A DNA stretch of 64,000 nt from Chloromonas sp. AAM2 (GCA_004335635.1 QAXH01004799.1:16427-80426); one strand, 5' to 3'; numbered from the stretch's first letter, positions 22,730-34,670 are shown. Numbers and translations: made by a program. Notes: a model not told the origin generated them from the sequence alone.

Positions 22730-25700
22730 CTACTGTGTGTCAGTAGCTGTAGTGCCGGCTGCAGCCACAACCGGCTGTGGACCAGTGGCCGCTCCAGCGG
22801 CAGCTGCATTGGCGTGTGCCCTACCGCTAGCAGCCAGTAGCTTAGCCTGACTGGTATCCACCAGTCCAGCACCGGCTGCCTGCGTCACCCGGCTGACAGC
22901 AGCCACCTTCCGCCCGCGGCTGCGCTTCAGCTGTGCCTGCTCGCTTGAAATCGCAACCACGCGCTCCTGTAATGTCCCTCTCGTTTCAACCCCAGCACTG
23001 TCACCGTTCCTGCTGCTGTCAGTTGTTGCTGCTGCATGTGCAGTGCTGCGCCTTCCCTGCCTCTGCTGTGGATTCACACGGTCGTTTCTTGGTGCGTTAC
23101 TTGCCGTTTCTACTGATTGTGGCTGCTGGGAGCTGGGTGATGCACTCGCTGCAGTTCCAGCGGCATTCCCTGTCCCAGCTGCCCCTCCCCGCCTGACCCG
23201 CTGCTTCCACTGAAACGCCTGCTCCGGAACCAATGTAACGCTTTCTGTCACACCGTTTGTGAAACCATCTGTAACGCCGTTGGAACCGCTATGCGACATG
23301 ACATAACTCCCCAGTTCCGGAATGGCCCTTGCCGGCATATTGCTGTCCTGCATGCGAGCCTTGCCATGCCGCTGCCGCCCCTGCACATGTTGCTGTTGCT
23401 GCTGCTGCAGCACACCATTAGCATGCACTGGCTCAACTCCATTCAACTGATGGCCATTGGTAGCAGCACTTGCACTGGCATCAGCAACAGATCTACTTGC
23501 CAGCAGCGTCAAACCAGCCGCCCCCGCTGCATAAGGGTCATGATGCACCCAATCCAACAACCCTACATCCAGCATGCCATCCGTTTCCGTTTCCGTTTCC
23601 GCCACCCCCTGCCCAACCACCCCTTGCGCCCCTTGCCCCCCTTGCTGCGGCTGCTTTGCTGCCAAAGCCTGCCGGGCATCATGCACGAAATCGTCGATTT
23701 TCTGCAGCTGCAGGCCGTTTGGTGCGTCGTTGATTGCTGAGAGGCCGTTGATAAGCCCTTGCAGGTCCTGGCTGGTGCACATGGGCAGTGCGCCTGTCGC
23801 ACACTTGACCAGGGCGTAGAGCCAGGCAGGGGGCGGTCGCACCTCCAGCTGCGACAGAGCCAGAGTGATGTTGGCTAGCCCCTGCAGGCAACAAGGAAGG
23901 ACACAAGACGCTGCAGTGAAATGTGTGCGTGAGCGAGCTTGTACGCTGGAACACACTTACTTGCGTGTGTAAGCAAGCGCAGCTGTTAACTCCACAACCA
24001 TGAGCCAGGAGTGGATTGTCAAGGCATGGTGGTACAAGGTCAAGCGTCAAAAAGGTGTCCGCAACGGCCATCACTGATTAAGCAACAACCACCCGGATAG
24101 GTACAGTCTCCTGGCCCAGCAGCTACGTAGTATTGTTTGTGGCACAACCCTAGCCGTGGGATGCACATGGCACGTTTCTTTACCTGAGGTGTGAAGTCGG
24201 GCATGCGTGGGAAGGTGCAGTGGAGGAACTCGTCCAACCAGATCTTGTCAGGGCGGTAGCTGGCCTGTAAGGGTCACGCATCAAAACGCAGTCGAGACTC
24301 ATCAGCAAGCTAATGCCATGCTCCGTAAGCCCGGCCCAATGTAGTATGACGCTACCCAACAAGCCTGGCGTCATGTGGTGTGCTAGTGCTGCTGCCCTGC
24401 CAGTGTTGGTGATGAGGTCGCAGGCCTTGTTTGCACCCTGGCTGCCAGTGCACGGACTGGAGCAGACACCCACACATGTGTCGGTCACGTGACCTGAGCT
24501 GGCCTAACCCAAGCAGTCTGTATTGCCCAGTGTGTTGCTTGCCCCCGTGTACCTTGACTGCAATCCATCTCCTTACTTCACCCTACAGGTGCGCTGGATA
24601 CTTTTTAAACACCTGTGATCCTGCTGCTGCTTGCCTGCACCTTGAGCCCCCCTCTCCTCCCCCTTCACTGCTGCATGCCCACCATGCCTCACCTGAGCCA
24701 ACGCCCAGATCATAACCGACAGTTCCTGCGGTTTGAACGACGACAGCCGCCTGTCCGTTGCGGAAAAGAATTCCACCATCAAACTGGGCGAAGGGCTAAC
24801 TCCCAACCGCTGCAGAGCCCATAACGTCAAACTGATGTCAGGTGGGCTGAAACCGGCACCAAGTTGCTCTATGCGCAGCTGTAGCGCAGATAGGTAGCTG
24901 GATGGTAGCTGACAACGCAGCCTAGCCAAGGCCTGGGCTAGCATGCTGAGATCCCGTGAGTTGAATGCACCAAGTTTGACGTAGGTAGCAGAAACGTATT
25001 TGGCAAGGAATAACACAGCCAGTGGTCGCCGTGGCTGGTGCCCCTGTGTCGGTTGGGTCGGTGTGAGGGCTGGCGGCTGTGTCTGTTGAGTTGGTTGGGT
25101 TGGTTGCTGGTTCAATTGGTGTTCGCCTGCATGTTCAGGTAGCTGTTGCATGTGTGCGAGTGCTAGGCCCACATTAGCTAACTGAGCAGGTTGGAGACTG
25201 AACATGCACTCTCGCAGTTTTGTGCATAGCACACGAAACAACTTCTGTGAAATTGGCATGTCCAGCTTTGCCAATGCATACACCAGCGTCGCCACGTCAA
25301 TAGGTAGGTAGCCGGCCAATCGGTTGGAGATTAGTTGCTGACTCAGTGCTGTGCATAGCGCAGGTGGTGGGTTGTGGTTGAGGCGGGCAAGCGCCCAAAG
25401 TGTGATGCTTATGGCTTGGGGCGGAAAGCGGGCTAGCCCACCAGGCTGACCAGCAAGCCGCATGCAGAACGAGTCAAGCCATTCCGGCCCTGGGTGAAGC
25501 TCTTGGTACACCAGTGAATACATGATCATACTGAGTGCTTGGGGGCTGCTTTTGGGTAGCATCTTGGCTGCATGGGCGAGGAAGTCTTGCTGCTTTCCGG
25601 CGCTGAGGCGGTATTTGAGCTTGGCAAAGGACCACATGACCATGGCAAGGTCTTGGGCTGAGAAAGTGGGCAGCTTGTTGTGGCACACTCCTACAAAGAG

Positions 25701-26471
25701 GGCCATCCAACGGGCTGAAGGCTGCAAACCGCTGCGTGCAAAGGCCCATAGCATGTTGCCTAGGCCCTGGGAAGTGAAGTCTGTCATGTGGGCCTCGGCT
25801 AGTCCGGCTAATTCCGCGAAAAGCTCCCGATCTCTGACATCCAAGGTTCCTAATGCATGCAATGTGGTGGAGATGGCACGTGGCTGTAATTGTGTCTTGA
25901 TGCCTCGGAGCTCTTGGATGAGCAAGGGCAGTAGCTGGGTGCTGACCAGGCGTGTGTCAAGTGCACGCATGCCGCTGCGTTGCCGGCATAGCCATACAGT
26001 GCGGTTGAAAGCAGCAGCGACATTGATGGCATTAAGGCTGCCTTGGTTGGCTTGTAAAATGGCTAAGAGCTCGCTGCAAGTGGGGCTGTCGCTCAGGGCA
26101 GTGGTTAGCTGGCTGTGGTCAGGACGTGGTGCTTGCCAAAGCTCACGTAGGTCGTACACGTGGCCAGGGCCTGAAGGGCGCTGCTGTGCGCGGGACCCTG
26201 CGCGCGCGCGGCCGCGCGGGTGTTGTGTTTGGGTGCTGCCTGAGTCAGGCCCGGCTTGCTCATCCCCTGGGGCTGGATCAGTGGCCTGTTGCTGTTGCTG
26301 CTGCTCATGGGGTGGTCCTGGAGGCTGTCTGGGCTGTGTGTGGATACGAACAGGACTGGGTAAGGAGGCGAGGGGCGCGACAGGCAGCGACACGCGCAAG
26401 CTGTCCGAGACTAAGCTTGCTGTCGCGGATGCAGCCACCTGCATTGTGCGATGGCACGAGCACAGCGTCAT
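22730..26471 (-). CDS. Octotricopeptide repeat (OPR) protein, predicted plastid RNA-binding factor
   Basis: OPR proteins bind organellar RNA and control stability, splicing or translation of single chloroplast transcripts. Three phase-0 exons (24693-26471, 24184-24264, 22730-23881) give 1003 residues. At least a dozen ~38-residue degenerate repeats run from about residue 200 to 690, each with a core like PQxLxxxLWALARL; examples are TSQGLGNMLWAFARSGLQP, SAQDLAMVMWSFAKLKYR, PPQAISITLWALARLNHNP and SPPDISLTLWALQRLGVSP. The second intron also falls inside a repeat, so the spliced reading restores repeat spacing. The N-terminus (MTLCSCHRTMQVAASATASL...) resembles a transit peptide; an in-frame stop precedes the ATG. 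A Gln/Pro-rich linker follows, and residues ~720-1003 are low-complexity Gln/Ala/Gly. No RAP domain seen. Target RNA cannot be inferred. The long open frame on the opposite strand (25522-26577) is its shadow. Confidence 0.88.
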
Positions 26472-27150
26472 CTATGATATGCTTAGCTCCACTGTTGCGC
26501 CTGTGCCAGTGCAACAGGCACGTCCTACCCACCTGCAGAGCGGATGGCCGCCGTCGCCTGGAGCGTGCCTGACTTGATACAGCTCCTTCATTCAAAAGCT
26601 CGCTGCAGTTGCATGTATGCAAATGCATTATCGCGGAATGCGCGTGGAAAACAAAGGCAAACTGCCATGCTGGCTCAGGATGAGGCTTGCAAGCAGCACT
26701 GATCAGAGAACTCAATCACCTGCTGCTGCAGCCAACCAGCGCGCATTGTGAGGAGCGCATTGCTGCCTGATGTGTTCGCCGATAGCTGGGTTTCTTACGG
26801 CATTCTCGCCATGGACACCGAGGCTGGGGCCAAGGCACACAGAGAGGCGGCAGCACCAAGCTTGTCACCAGTATCGATGTTTCAGATAATGATTGCCTCC
26901 GCTATCAGACGATGTGTATTCTTGAGTCCTTTGCCTTGGGTCACTGAGGTCGATGATCACAGCAGGATGCTTGGCTCCACGATACTCAGTCCTGCTTTGA
27001 GGCACAAAGCAAGAGGACGTAGAGACGCAACCAGGATTACAGCTCGCGGTTGTCCGTTGCACGTTTTGCAGGTTGCGGTGGCAATCACATCATGCACAAG
27101 TCAATGACCAAAGTAATAATCAGGCGCATCATCGATGGCAGCATCACTGG
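26472..27150. other. Intergenic region between coiled-coil gene and OPR gene
   Basis: About 680 bases between the stop of the upstream minus-strand gene (27151) and the OPR start. It should hold the OPR promoter and 5' UTR. A plus-strand ATG at 26811 opens 25 coding-like codons (MDTEAGAKAHREAAAPSL...) that lead to no recognisable exon. No repeat or motif stands out. Confidence 0.5.
27037..27041 (-). terminator. Possible TGTAA polyadenylation signal (coiled-coil gene)
   Basis: TTACA on the plus strand, TGTAA on the gene strand, 110 bases after the stop at 27151. The distance suits an algal 3' UTR; the motif alone is weak. Confidence 0.35.
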
Positions 27151-29233
27151 CTAAGGAAGCATTGCTCCTCCGGTGCAGAATCCTAAAGCCAAAGCGGCCT
27201 CCTCCTCAGCCTTTTCCTTTTCCTTCGTCAGCAGGGCTCGCAGCTTGCGCTCGAGGTCCAGCTGCACCAGAGCACAGCAGTTCATGCAACAAATCAGTAC
27301 ATGGCCCAATGCCAGAACATGGAGGCGGCATACTACGTTTTGAGTTGGCTCGTGCAATGGTCAGGAGCATGGTGTGCATCAGAATACAAAGGCAGGCTTG
27401 TTGGCATCTAACCAGACATCTTGACTCCGGGGTCGGACTGAAGCGCTCAGCAAGAACAGTATACAAAATGCAGACCCAGATCACCCCATACAATCCTAGC
27501 AGCGTGCGCTCGGGGTGTGCACTCCCTCCTTGTAAACACGGTATGACAGGTGCTTCATGGTGTGCACTCCCTCCTTGTAAACAGTCATGTCCTGCTTGTA
27601 GCCATTCACCAGGGCAGCAACCAGCTGATAGCCTCATAAAGCATCAACTCGTTTGAAAAGCCCACGGGCAGTTCACTTAACTCCACACCCTGGAAGTAGG
27701 CACTGTTCCTGGGTCGCATGCAAGAAAATCCCTCCGATACACAATACCTGCCTCTACCTGCTCTCCAAGGCCCTGAACCTTACAGCCTTGCCTGCCGTCA
27801 CGTCTGCCTCCCACGCCCTGCCTCACCTCCTCCTTGAGCACCAGCACAGTCTGGTCCTTCTCCAACAGTTCCGTCTCCTTCTCCAACAAAATGAGCTCCT
27901 TCTCCGCCAGCTCAGCACGGATCTGAGATCCAGTGAAAAAAGATACACAAAGTGATGTACCGAAGGCAGAGCATGGGCGCGGAGGCCAGGAGCTGAACAT
28001 GCTGTGAAAGAGTTTCCGGCCAAACACTTGTCTTGCTCTTGCGACGTAGAACAGGATGTATGAGAATGAGCTGTTGGTGTATCCTTTGCTTGCCAGTGAT
28101 GCATGTTCGCTAGCCTGACGCAAGCGGTCAGCAAGGCAAGGCAGATGCTCGAAGTTCTTGGTGGGCGTAGAAGCACCACGGCCACAACAGCATACGACAC
28201 GGTTCATTGCCACATGCTATGCAAAGATGACCATCAGGCCTGCATGGATAGGCAGTATGATAGGCTAGCAAACTAAACTGAGTACAAGGCCGTTGTAAGA
28301 AAGCCATGGTCATTGTAGCCTGGCCTCAGCATACAGCACATGCACGCGCATGACGACTTTTGCATGCATCTGGTTTAGCCGTGATGCTCCGAATACTCGT
28401 CATGCACAAGAATGCTTGCTACACACGTTTGTTGCTTTGGTTGCATGACAGGCTCTGGTTGCATGACAGGCACACATGCACACCAGTTGAGCATGTAAGT
28501 GCAGCATGCAAGAGACTTTACGAAGAGCATGCAATACACCGCAAGCTCCATCGTGCAGTTCAGACAGCATTGCAGCATTGCAGCTCACCTCCTCCAACTC
28601 TCTTATGCGGCCCTTGTTGCGCCGTCTCAGCTTCCGTTTATCCTCTTCATCTGCCAACATCTTTTTGGCGGCCTCATCTGACAATGTGAATCCGTTCAAA
28701 GGTGCAGGCACAGCCTGTCCCGGGCTGGGCGCCTTGGCAGGAGCTGGCTGGTTGGCAGGAGGAGGAGGAGGAGGAGGAGGAGAGGTGCTGGTGCTTGGAG
28801 GCACTGTTGCAGGTGGTGCTTCAGCTGCTGGTGGTGCTGGCGCTGCTGGTGTTGCTGGTGCAGGGGCTGGTGCGGGTTGTGGTGGTGCTTGCTGAGTTTC
28901 CTGAGCTGAAGATGGGAGCACATGCAGGATCAGACCCAAGAGTGTGCCTGCAAGCACGACGTCAGCTCAAAAAGTGCGCATCGCCGCAATGATCCTGCAT
29001 CGCATACCACTGTTTGTATCTGCACTGCTGTACATACCTGAAACAATCGCTCGCCTCCCCATGCTTGCCGAGGTGGCATTTGTTGTGTCCGAGGCTGACC
29101 TAGCCACGCCATTTGGCAAAGCCGCTGTTCGCCAGGTTGTCCGATTGCGACTAATGAGCCGTCTGCTTCCTTGACAACTTGGGGATCTGCGCTGGTGCAC
29201 TGCGGATGGGCGCAGTGGTCCGAGAGTGTGCAT
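27151..29233 (-). CDS. Small proline-rich coiled-coil protein, predicted plastid-targeted, function unknown
   Basis: Four exons join in phase: 29038-29233, 28589-28905, 27827-27922, 27151-27261, giving 239 residues. Residues 1-65 begin MHTLGPLRPSAVHQRR and are rich in Arg, Ser and Ala with one acidic residue, typical of a transit peptide; AIVSA may be the cleavage zone. Residues 66-130 are a Pro/Ala-rich linker with a run of eight prolines. From about 140 to 230 the chain is a charged helix, likely coiled coil: DEAAKKMLADEEDKRKLRRR, then IRAELAEKELILLEKETELL, then LDLERKLRALLTKEKEKAEE. The end is ALALGFCTGGAMLP. I do not recognise a named family, though the highly regular helix suggests a conserved plastid protein. 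The frame also runs upstream of exon 2, but only from a GTG, and the GT-AG intron 28906-29037 restores phase, so I chose the spliced model. Confidence 0.72.
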
Positions 29234-29416
29234 GGCGGTCTCCGAGTATACAACTCTCACAGTCCGGGCATGCTCAAGGGGTTACAACGGCAAGCTTTCG
29301 AAGAAGGAGGTCTGGCTTGCTTACGTCGAACCTTGGGGTCACCGGGGTGATGGAGCATTCAAAAGCCGTCTGTCACGTTACGTAACGCAAGAAATCACAA
29401 GCAGCGGAAACACGGG

Positions 29417-29499
29417 CCGATGTGCCAAGACAATCATGAAGCCAAAGTAAAGTGGGCTTGATATCACTCGGAACGATATTTCCACAAGGACAGTGTCTT
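29417..29499 (+). repeat. Dispersed repeat family 3, copy 2
   Basis: Matches 9101-9170 through CAATCAT, then TCACTCGGAACGATAT and TCCACAAGGACAG. The second half of the 9101 copy is absent. The preceding bases keep an open frame ending GRCAKTIMKPK, so the repeat may include the tail of a degraded transposon gene. Confidence 0.6.
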
Positions 29500-29983
29500 A
29501 GGTGAAGCAGCCTTCTTGGCTGCCGTATGCAGTGTCCAAGTGGGACTGAAAGATCCCACTCCACAGGAGCAGCCAACACAGCGTGGACGTCACACGCACC
29601 ATCTACACCTGCCGGTCACCTGTGCCCACTGACCCCATGCAGCTGTCAAGCAGCTACCATCAGGTTCTAACACTGCTAAAGCTGCTGATAGCTTCTTGTG
29701 TTTACCGCAACGAGGGCAATTGTTGTGCCCTTAACGCATAGTAGTGGCATGTTCGCTTGCCACAAGCAAGACAATGCTGTGATTCACTCACACCTCTAAC
29801 CAAATAAAAAAGAAATAAAATGGTAATGTCACCCAGTGAGCTTCCTGGGTAGGACACTTGCCATCATTGACCGCACAGAACAAGGCACACTTGAATCGCC
29901 GGCTACATCAATACAATCCAGGGGTCGGGCAGCCTTCTTGGCTGTTGAGCTCCTTAGTCACAGTGACCAGCATGGGGCAGATT

Positions 29984-30112
29984 GAACAAATGAAATGGCG
30001 GCATTTTAACCAGCCTAGCCAGCTGCACATACCAGCTGTAGGTGTGTCAAGTCGATAGCATAGCTCAATCAATGACCTCCTCATTCTGCATGAAGATCAT
30101 CATCCTCCATCT
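29984..30112 (+). repeat. Dispersed repeat family 4, copy 1
   Basis: Shares about 120 bases, at roughly 80 percent identity by eye, with 35147-35275. Best-conserved blocks are CATACCAGCTGTAG and TGTCAAGTCGATAGCATAGC. No open frame or inverted termini seen. Confidence 0.65.
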
Positions 30113-31048
30113 TTGGCCATCCCCAATGAGGGGATGTATTATGAAACATACATCACATGAGGGGAGGGTTTCCAGCCCGTCCAACCTACAAGTGAAGGGG
30201 ATTACGGCACACCTGGAAAGTAATGGTCGTGGTCACCCGTCGAGGTGCTATCCTGACCACAAACCTCGTTGAACCCAAACGGGGCCTGAAAACATGCATA
30301 TGGAAATCGAATGTCACGTCTCAAGTCAAACGTCAGGGTCAAAGTCAAAACCAGACTCTCGAAACCAAGTTGCCAAATTTGAACTTTCAACTTCCAAAGA
30401 GAAAGGCATTCAAAGTAAGGATGGGAGAGAGTGAACGCGCTGCTATTGCATGAAAGGGCCAAAACAGATGTACGCCAAACCAGGTGCCGTTTAAAATTAC
30501 AACTCTCATTACAATGTGTTTCTCTGGAATGCCTGTTGTTGTGGGCAAAAAATATTTGTGCAGCGGCGCAGCTGTGCAAGTATATAAACACACACAAAGA
30601 CACCCTCTATCTTTTGCCTGGGGACAACACGCCACAAAACAGGAATGGGTAAAGACCCAGCAAATCATCGGCAATGCCTCTCCTCATGGTGGTAGCATGC
30701 CACCCCAGAGGCAAAAGCGATTCTTTAGTTCAGCCTGAGTCAGTACCACAAGCCGGCGTTCTGAACAGCAGAGTGCAGGACATTGGAATGTTGAGAAAGC
30801 CAAAGGAGGGTGAGCAAAGGAAACACATGGATTGAGCAAAATCCTGGTTTGTTGTCATGTTGAGTTTCACCAGCAACCCAGCCACTGTCCCAATAGCAGA
30901 CAGCCTGCTCGCGTTTGTGCGCATTGTGCGCAGTGCGTGTGGCCAGCATTTACGTCCCAACCACTCCATTGGCCACCACAGGCCTGTCTCTAGTGCACCA
31001 ACACAGCAACTACCATGCTCGTCTGACTTGGATCGCCTTGCCGTTAGC

Positions 31049-31053
31049 TTACA
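31049..31053 (-). terminator. Possible TGTAA polyadenylation signal (GNAT gene)
   Basis: TTACA on the plus strand, TGTAA on the gene strand, 69 bases after the GNAT stop codon. Confidence 0.4.
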
Positions 31054-31121
31054 ACCTGCTGTGTGATCATGCAGTTGCACTGTCATCTCAATGCATGCAT
31101 GTGCAGCCATGGGACTCCGTG

Positions 31122-32026
31122 TCAGTGCATGGCGATCTGAGATGCAGACACCTGCAGAAGCACCAGGCGACCTGCAAGCAAGCAGGAGGTGCAAAGCAAG
31201 CAGAGTGGGTCCATGCATATTCGCGAGGATAGGACAATAGTGTTTCCCCTAGCAAATACTGAAATAATCATGCACTTCTGATAAATGTGTACGATGGAAA
31301 AACGATGCAAGTTTGTATGCAGGGGTGTGTCGATGCAGTGCGCGTGAGTGCAATGGAATGCGTTTCCTTGTACACATACTAGCACGTGCTTACATAGCTT
31401 ATCTCTGCACCAAGGACAGTTTATGTGTGCAAAATGGTGTTGCCTGTCGCGCACCTAGGGAGATGGTATTGGCAAACTTGGCCTCTGAAGAGTGCTCCTC
31501 AAAGCCACAGCGTGTGTACAGGCGGTACGCCACCTGCAATCACAGCAACCACACAAGAACAATATCTTGGCGACTGATCTCAAACCGGTGTTACTCCGTG
31601 CTAAGCCGTGTGCATGGGCATGAGCATGAGAATACTGCTCGGCTATTCCCTGATCGTGTGTGTTGTCCGCACACCATACCCTGCTCATGCTGAGTGTCGC
31701 ATGAGGTTCTCCCTATATCACAAAACTCAGATATAGCGAGGCATGGCAGGCAGCCTGGGCACATGCCTTCAATCAGGGATGTGTGAAAGTGTGACATGCA
31801 AGTAACCAGACGAGCTCAGGCCATGTGCCTGTTCAGCAGAGCACATCCAACATGCTCATCATAAGTAGCTTGCGTCAGGGGGCATGAAACCCCTGCTTGT
31901 GTGCTTTGTGCTTTTAGGATCTGACTGTTACATCCTAAGGCATGACACAAGGATCAGCCAAAGTGCTCCCAACGTAAGGTGTAGTGCTCGCACACACATA
32001 CACGTGTCAACTTTGAGCGCGCGGAC

Positions 32027-32077
<51 letters not shown>

Positions 32078-34272
32078 CACATGCTTTGTTGCCCCACCTC
32101 ATTGTCCGCCTCCACGTGTGTGTAGAGCGTGGCTGCATGCCAGACCTTGAGTGCCCGCTGCATGGCCGCGTGCATGAGAGCCTTGCCTATGCCCTGGCCC
32201 CGGTAGTCCTCATGCACCACCACATTCAGGATGTACGCGCCCTGCAAATACACCAGCGAATAATGGTAGTCAATAGAAATGATAACTCTGAGAATGAGGG
32301 ATCATGAAAACGAAGCGCATAGCTGCTGCTCCAATGACTGGTCACTGATCCATTGACTGATCATTGAGTACACAATGACAAACGCGCTGACATGCCTGCA
32401 GCCAGGGCTTAGGTGAGTGGTGCGTTCTTTGCCTTAGGACGGGATAGCTGCACCTCCAGTCGTACACCAAACATCACAGCTTCTATCATGAGAGCCGTAG
32501 CACATGATTGCTTTCCTGCCCTTCACGTTCCTAATGGCAAGAATATGTGGCCTTACTGAATGATTGGTAGAACCATGTTAATTGTTGACCCACACCTGGG
32601 GGTCTTCCACTGGTACACCTGCAGGCTGTTGGTTGGTGGCTGTGAAGGGCAACCGAATGTCAATGCATCCAACCACCTCTTGACTGGCCTCGGGCTGCAG
32701 TGCCACCTGCGTCATGTGCATGGTTGAGTGCAGTGTGTTGACATAACACCATGTGGCACCATGCACCATGCACGGTCAGCATGTGCATGGGGCCACATGC
32801 CGTCTCAACTCATGCGTGCTGCAGTGTGTGAGTTGAGGTTCGCAGAGGTGCTGCACGTGCACATGCAGCAACCCGACGTATTGACATGCGGCATGCACAT
32901 GCAGCAACACGACATGTTGACATGCACCAGCTTAAGCATGTGCAGGGAGAACAAGCAAGCGTGTCATGACATGTGGTGGTGCAAATACAGGGCTGAGCTA
33001 GTGATGACGTTTGCCACTTCTATGAATCAACGCTCCCATGCCGGTTGCATTCCCATTTGCTGCAGAATTAACATGACTTGCGATGGCGCAATGTACACTC
33101 CGGCGCTCCCAGTCGTCTGTCCTCTAGTTCGCCAGTTGTGCTCCCATTTACTGCCGTGTGCTGACAGCATGCAAATCCATTCAATCTCATACCCCTGGGC
33201 TGACTGGGGCAAAAGCTTTGGCTCTGCCAGTGCAATTGATAGCAGACCTTGTCTTGCAATTGAATTTGTCAAAGAACTGGTCATCTTTCCATGCTGGCGT
33301 GTGCATAGGCTGTTCGTTCCAAGGCATACTAGGAGAGTCGACCACGACCGACCACAATGACAAGTTAAGATCCACTCACTAGACATTCTGCTTGTGGTGC
33401 GCCTTTTGGGCCAGGTGATGTCCGTTTCTGAAGGGACTCTGCCTCCTGAGCGGCAAACTGCTTCTTGAACGACTCCACAAATCGGCTGCGTTCGTCCTGC
33501 ACGTCAAAACACAACAGGGCTGTGCAAGATGCGATCCTGGGGTGAAGAATGGACGATGTGCATGGGATGCAATGCTTGACATGTGCATGTGCTTCTTGGC
33601 ATGATAACTTTGACAATGCACGCTGTCTTGCCATGCGTGCATGGGCTGAATGGTGATGGTGTGTGCACCAAAAAAAGTTTGCCAGTTCTGGGACATGCTG
33701 TGTGCTGTCCAGTATTGGCAGTGCTCTCCACACACCAGGGTTGCATGACAGTGATTCAGACAAGGCCAGTCAGCCACAGTGACACACCCCAGTCTCGTCT
33801 ACCACTTCATACGACACACATTAAAAACATGACACCACATCTCGGTGACAGATAACACTGACCAAGTCCATAACAACAGCGTAACAACAGGACCCGCCCA
33901 CAAACACACTGGTTCCAGTGTCAGCCCCAAAATTGTCCCAGAACTGGCAAACTTCTTTTTTTTTTTGCTCAGGTGTGTGAACCTGCATCAACCCATCCCA
34001 GCAGGTCCGAGCATGCAGCAGCAGCCCACCTCGTAGTAAGCCGCAGCCCGAAGCCGAGCCACTTCCTGAACTTGCTTGGGAGAGGATATCGGCTGGATGG
34101 TCACAGAATCACTGGCTCCGGGGTCAGAAGCGGCCGGTGCCTCGACAATGGCCGAAGATGCGTGGCAGAATTGCGGCCGCCGTTGACTTTGGGCTGCGGC
34201 TGGTCTGAAGAGTGGTGCAACTGGCGCCAATCTCCCGTGCGCTAGGCTGCGCGGCAAGAGATTGCTGTTCAT
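31122..34272 (-). CDS. GNAT-family N-acetyltransferase, predicted plastid form
   Basis: Transfers acetyl from acetyl-CoA to an amine, probably protein N-termini and/or lysines in the chloroplast as for plant plastid GNATs. Six exons join in phase: 34030-34272, 33380-33496, 32596-32706, 32098-32241, 31455-31533, 31122-31171, giving 247 residues. Residues 1-45 (MNSNLLPRSLAHGRLAPVAP...) are basic and Ala/Ser-rich, like a transit peptide. The core has VQEVARLRAAAYYE, then SRFVESFKKQFAAQEAESLQ, then the acetyl-CoA loop RGQGIGK (171-177) after LNVVVHEDY, then LYTHVEADNE and VAYRLYTRCGFEE. The wording fits the plant GNAT4/6/7/10 group. The last exon is short, but splicing it gives ISLGRLVLLQ, the expected family end, whereas read-through of exon 5 does not. 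Intron 1 holds a MITE and intron 4 a (TG)n run next to its donor. Confidence 0.9.
32031..32072. repeat. (CA)n microsatellite
   Basis: About 21 CA dinucleotides. On the GNAT coding strand this is (TG)n starting about 25 bases after the 5' splice site of intron 4 (donor at 32097). Confidence 0.95.
33670..33966. mobile_element. MITE-like element, copy D (complete)
   Basis: A 297 bp element in GNAT intron 1. The left end is an A run, then TTTGCCAGTTCTGGGACA. The right end is AATTGTCCCAGAACTGGCAA followed by ACTTC and a T run. Inside the right end lies the palindrome-like CACTGGTTCCAGTG, the reverse complement of the block in copy B. No open frame for a transposase. Confidence 0.75.
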
Positions 34273-34623
34273 ACTGTCTTCAAGCAACCTCACCCAGTAT
34301 CTCAACCAACTGCGCGATGCCCACCAAACCCGGCACACTTGCCGACTCCGGGTACGTTTATGTGCCTTTGCTCTACTGTAAGGGCTGTGCAGTGTGCAGC
34401 GATGTCGCTTGCGACACGGCAAGCTAGAACATTTGAGCAGGGCTCTGCAATGCAGGATCAATGACGTTTCCTTTACCAACCGCCCAATCTTTTTCCTTTC
34501 TCTGCTCGTTTGTCAGCAGTCCATATCACAGATGGCCTGCAGAACCCTGTGGACTTCAGTGGGAAGCAACCATACGTAGGATGTGCATGTTGCTTGATGT
34601 GCTTTGATACCTCTCTCCTCAAG

Positions 34624-34670
34624 GATAGTTGTGTCTTGCCATGCCAAAATGAGACCATAGAGTTGCTTTG
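34624..34670 (+). repeat. Dispersed repeat family 3, copy 3 (second half only)
   Basis: Nearly identical over 40 bases to 9168-9208, centred on TCTTGCCATGCCAAAATGAG followed by ACCATAGAG. The first half seen at 9101 and 29417 is missing. Confidence 0.65.

Larger units (their letters stand above)
29234..31121. other. Intergenic region with dispersed repeats
   Basis: About 1.9 kb between the GNAT stop and the coiled-coil gene start. It holds repeat family 3 (29417-29499), repeat family 4 (29984-30112) and an open plus-strand stretch (29280-29450: GYNGKLSKKEVWLAYVEPWG, continuing to a stop inside the family 3 copy). The part 30220-30720 is AT-richer than its surroundings, with a second uninformative open frame. 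No gene supported. Confidence 0.5.

Noticed and set aside
25522..26577. 351-codon open frame on the plus strand
   Set aside because: It is exactly antisense to the OPR exon, whose minus-strand reading has clear repeats and in-phase splicing. The frame is open because of the biased codon use opposite.
28400..28957. Frame starting with a signal-peptide-like stretch before the proline-rich region
   Set aside because: Its first codon is GTG, not ATG, and a GT-AG intron (28906-29037) joins the region in phase to an upstream ATG exon with a transit-like peptide.
31434..31454. Read-through end of GNAT exon 5 as the C-terminus
   Set aside because: A donor after CTAG at 31455 and an acceptor before 31171 give ISLGRLVLLQ, the family's expected end; read-through gives an unrelated tail.
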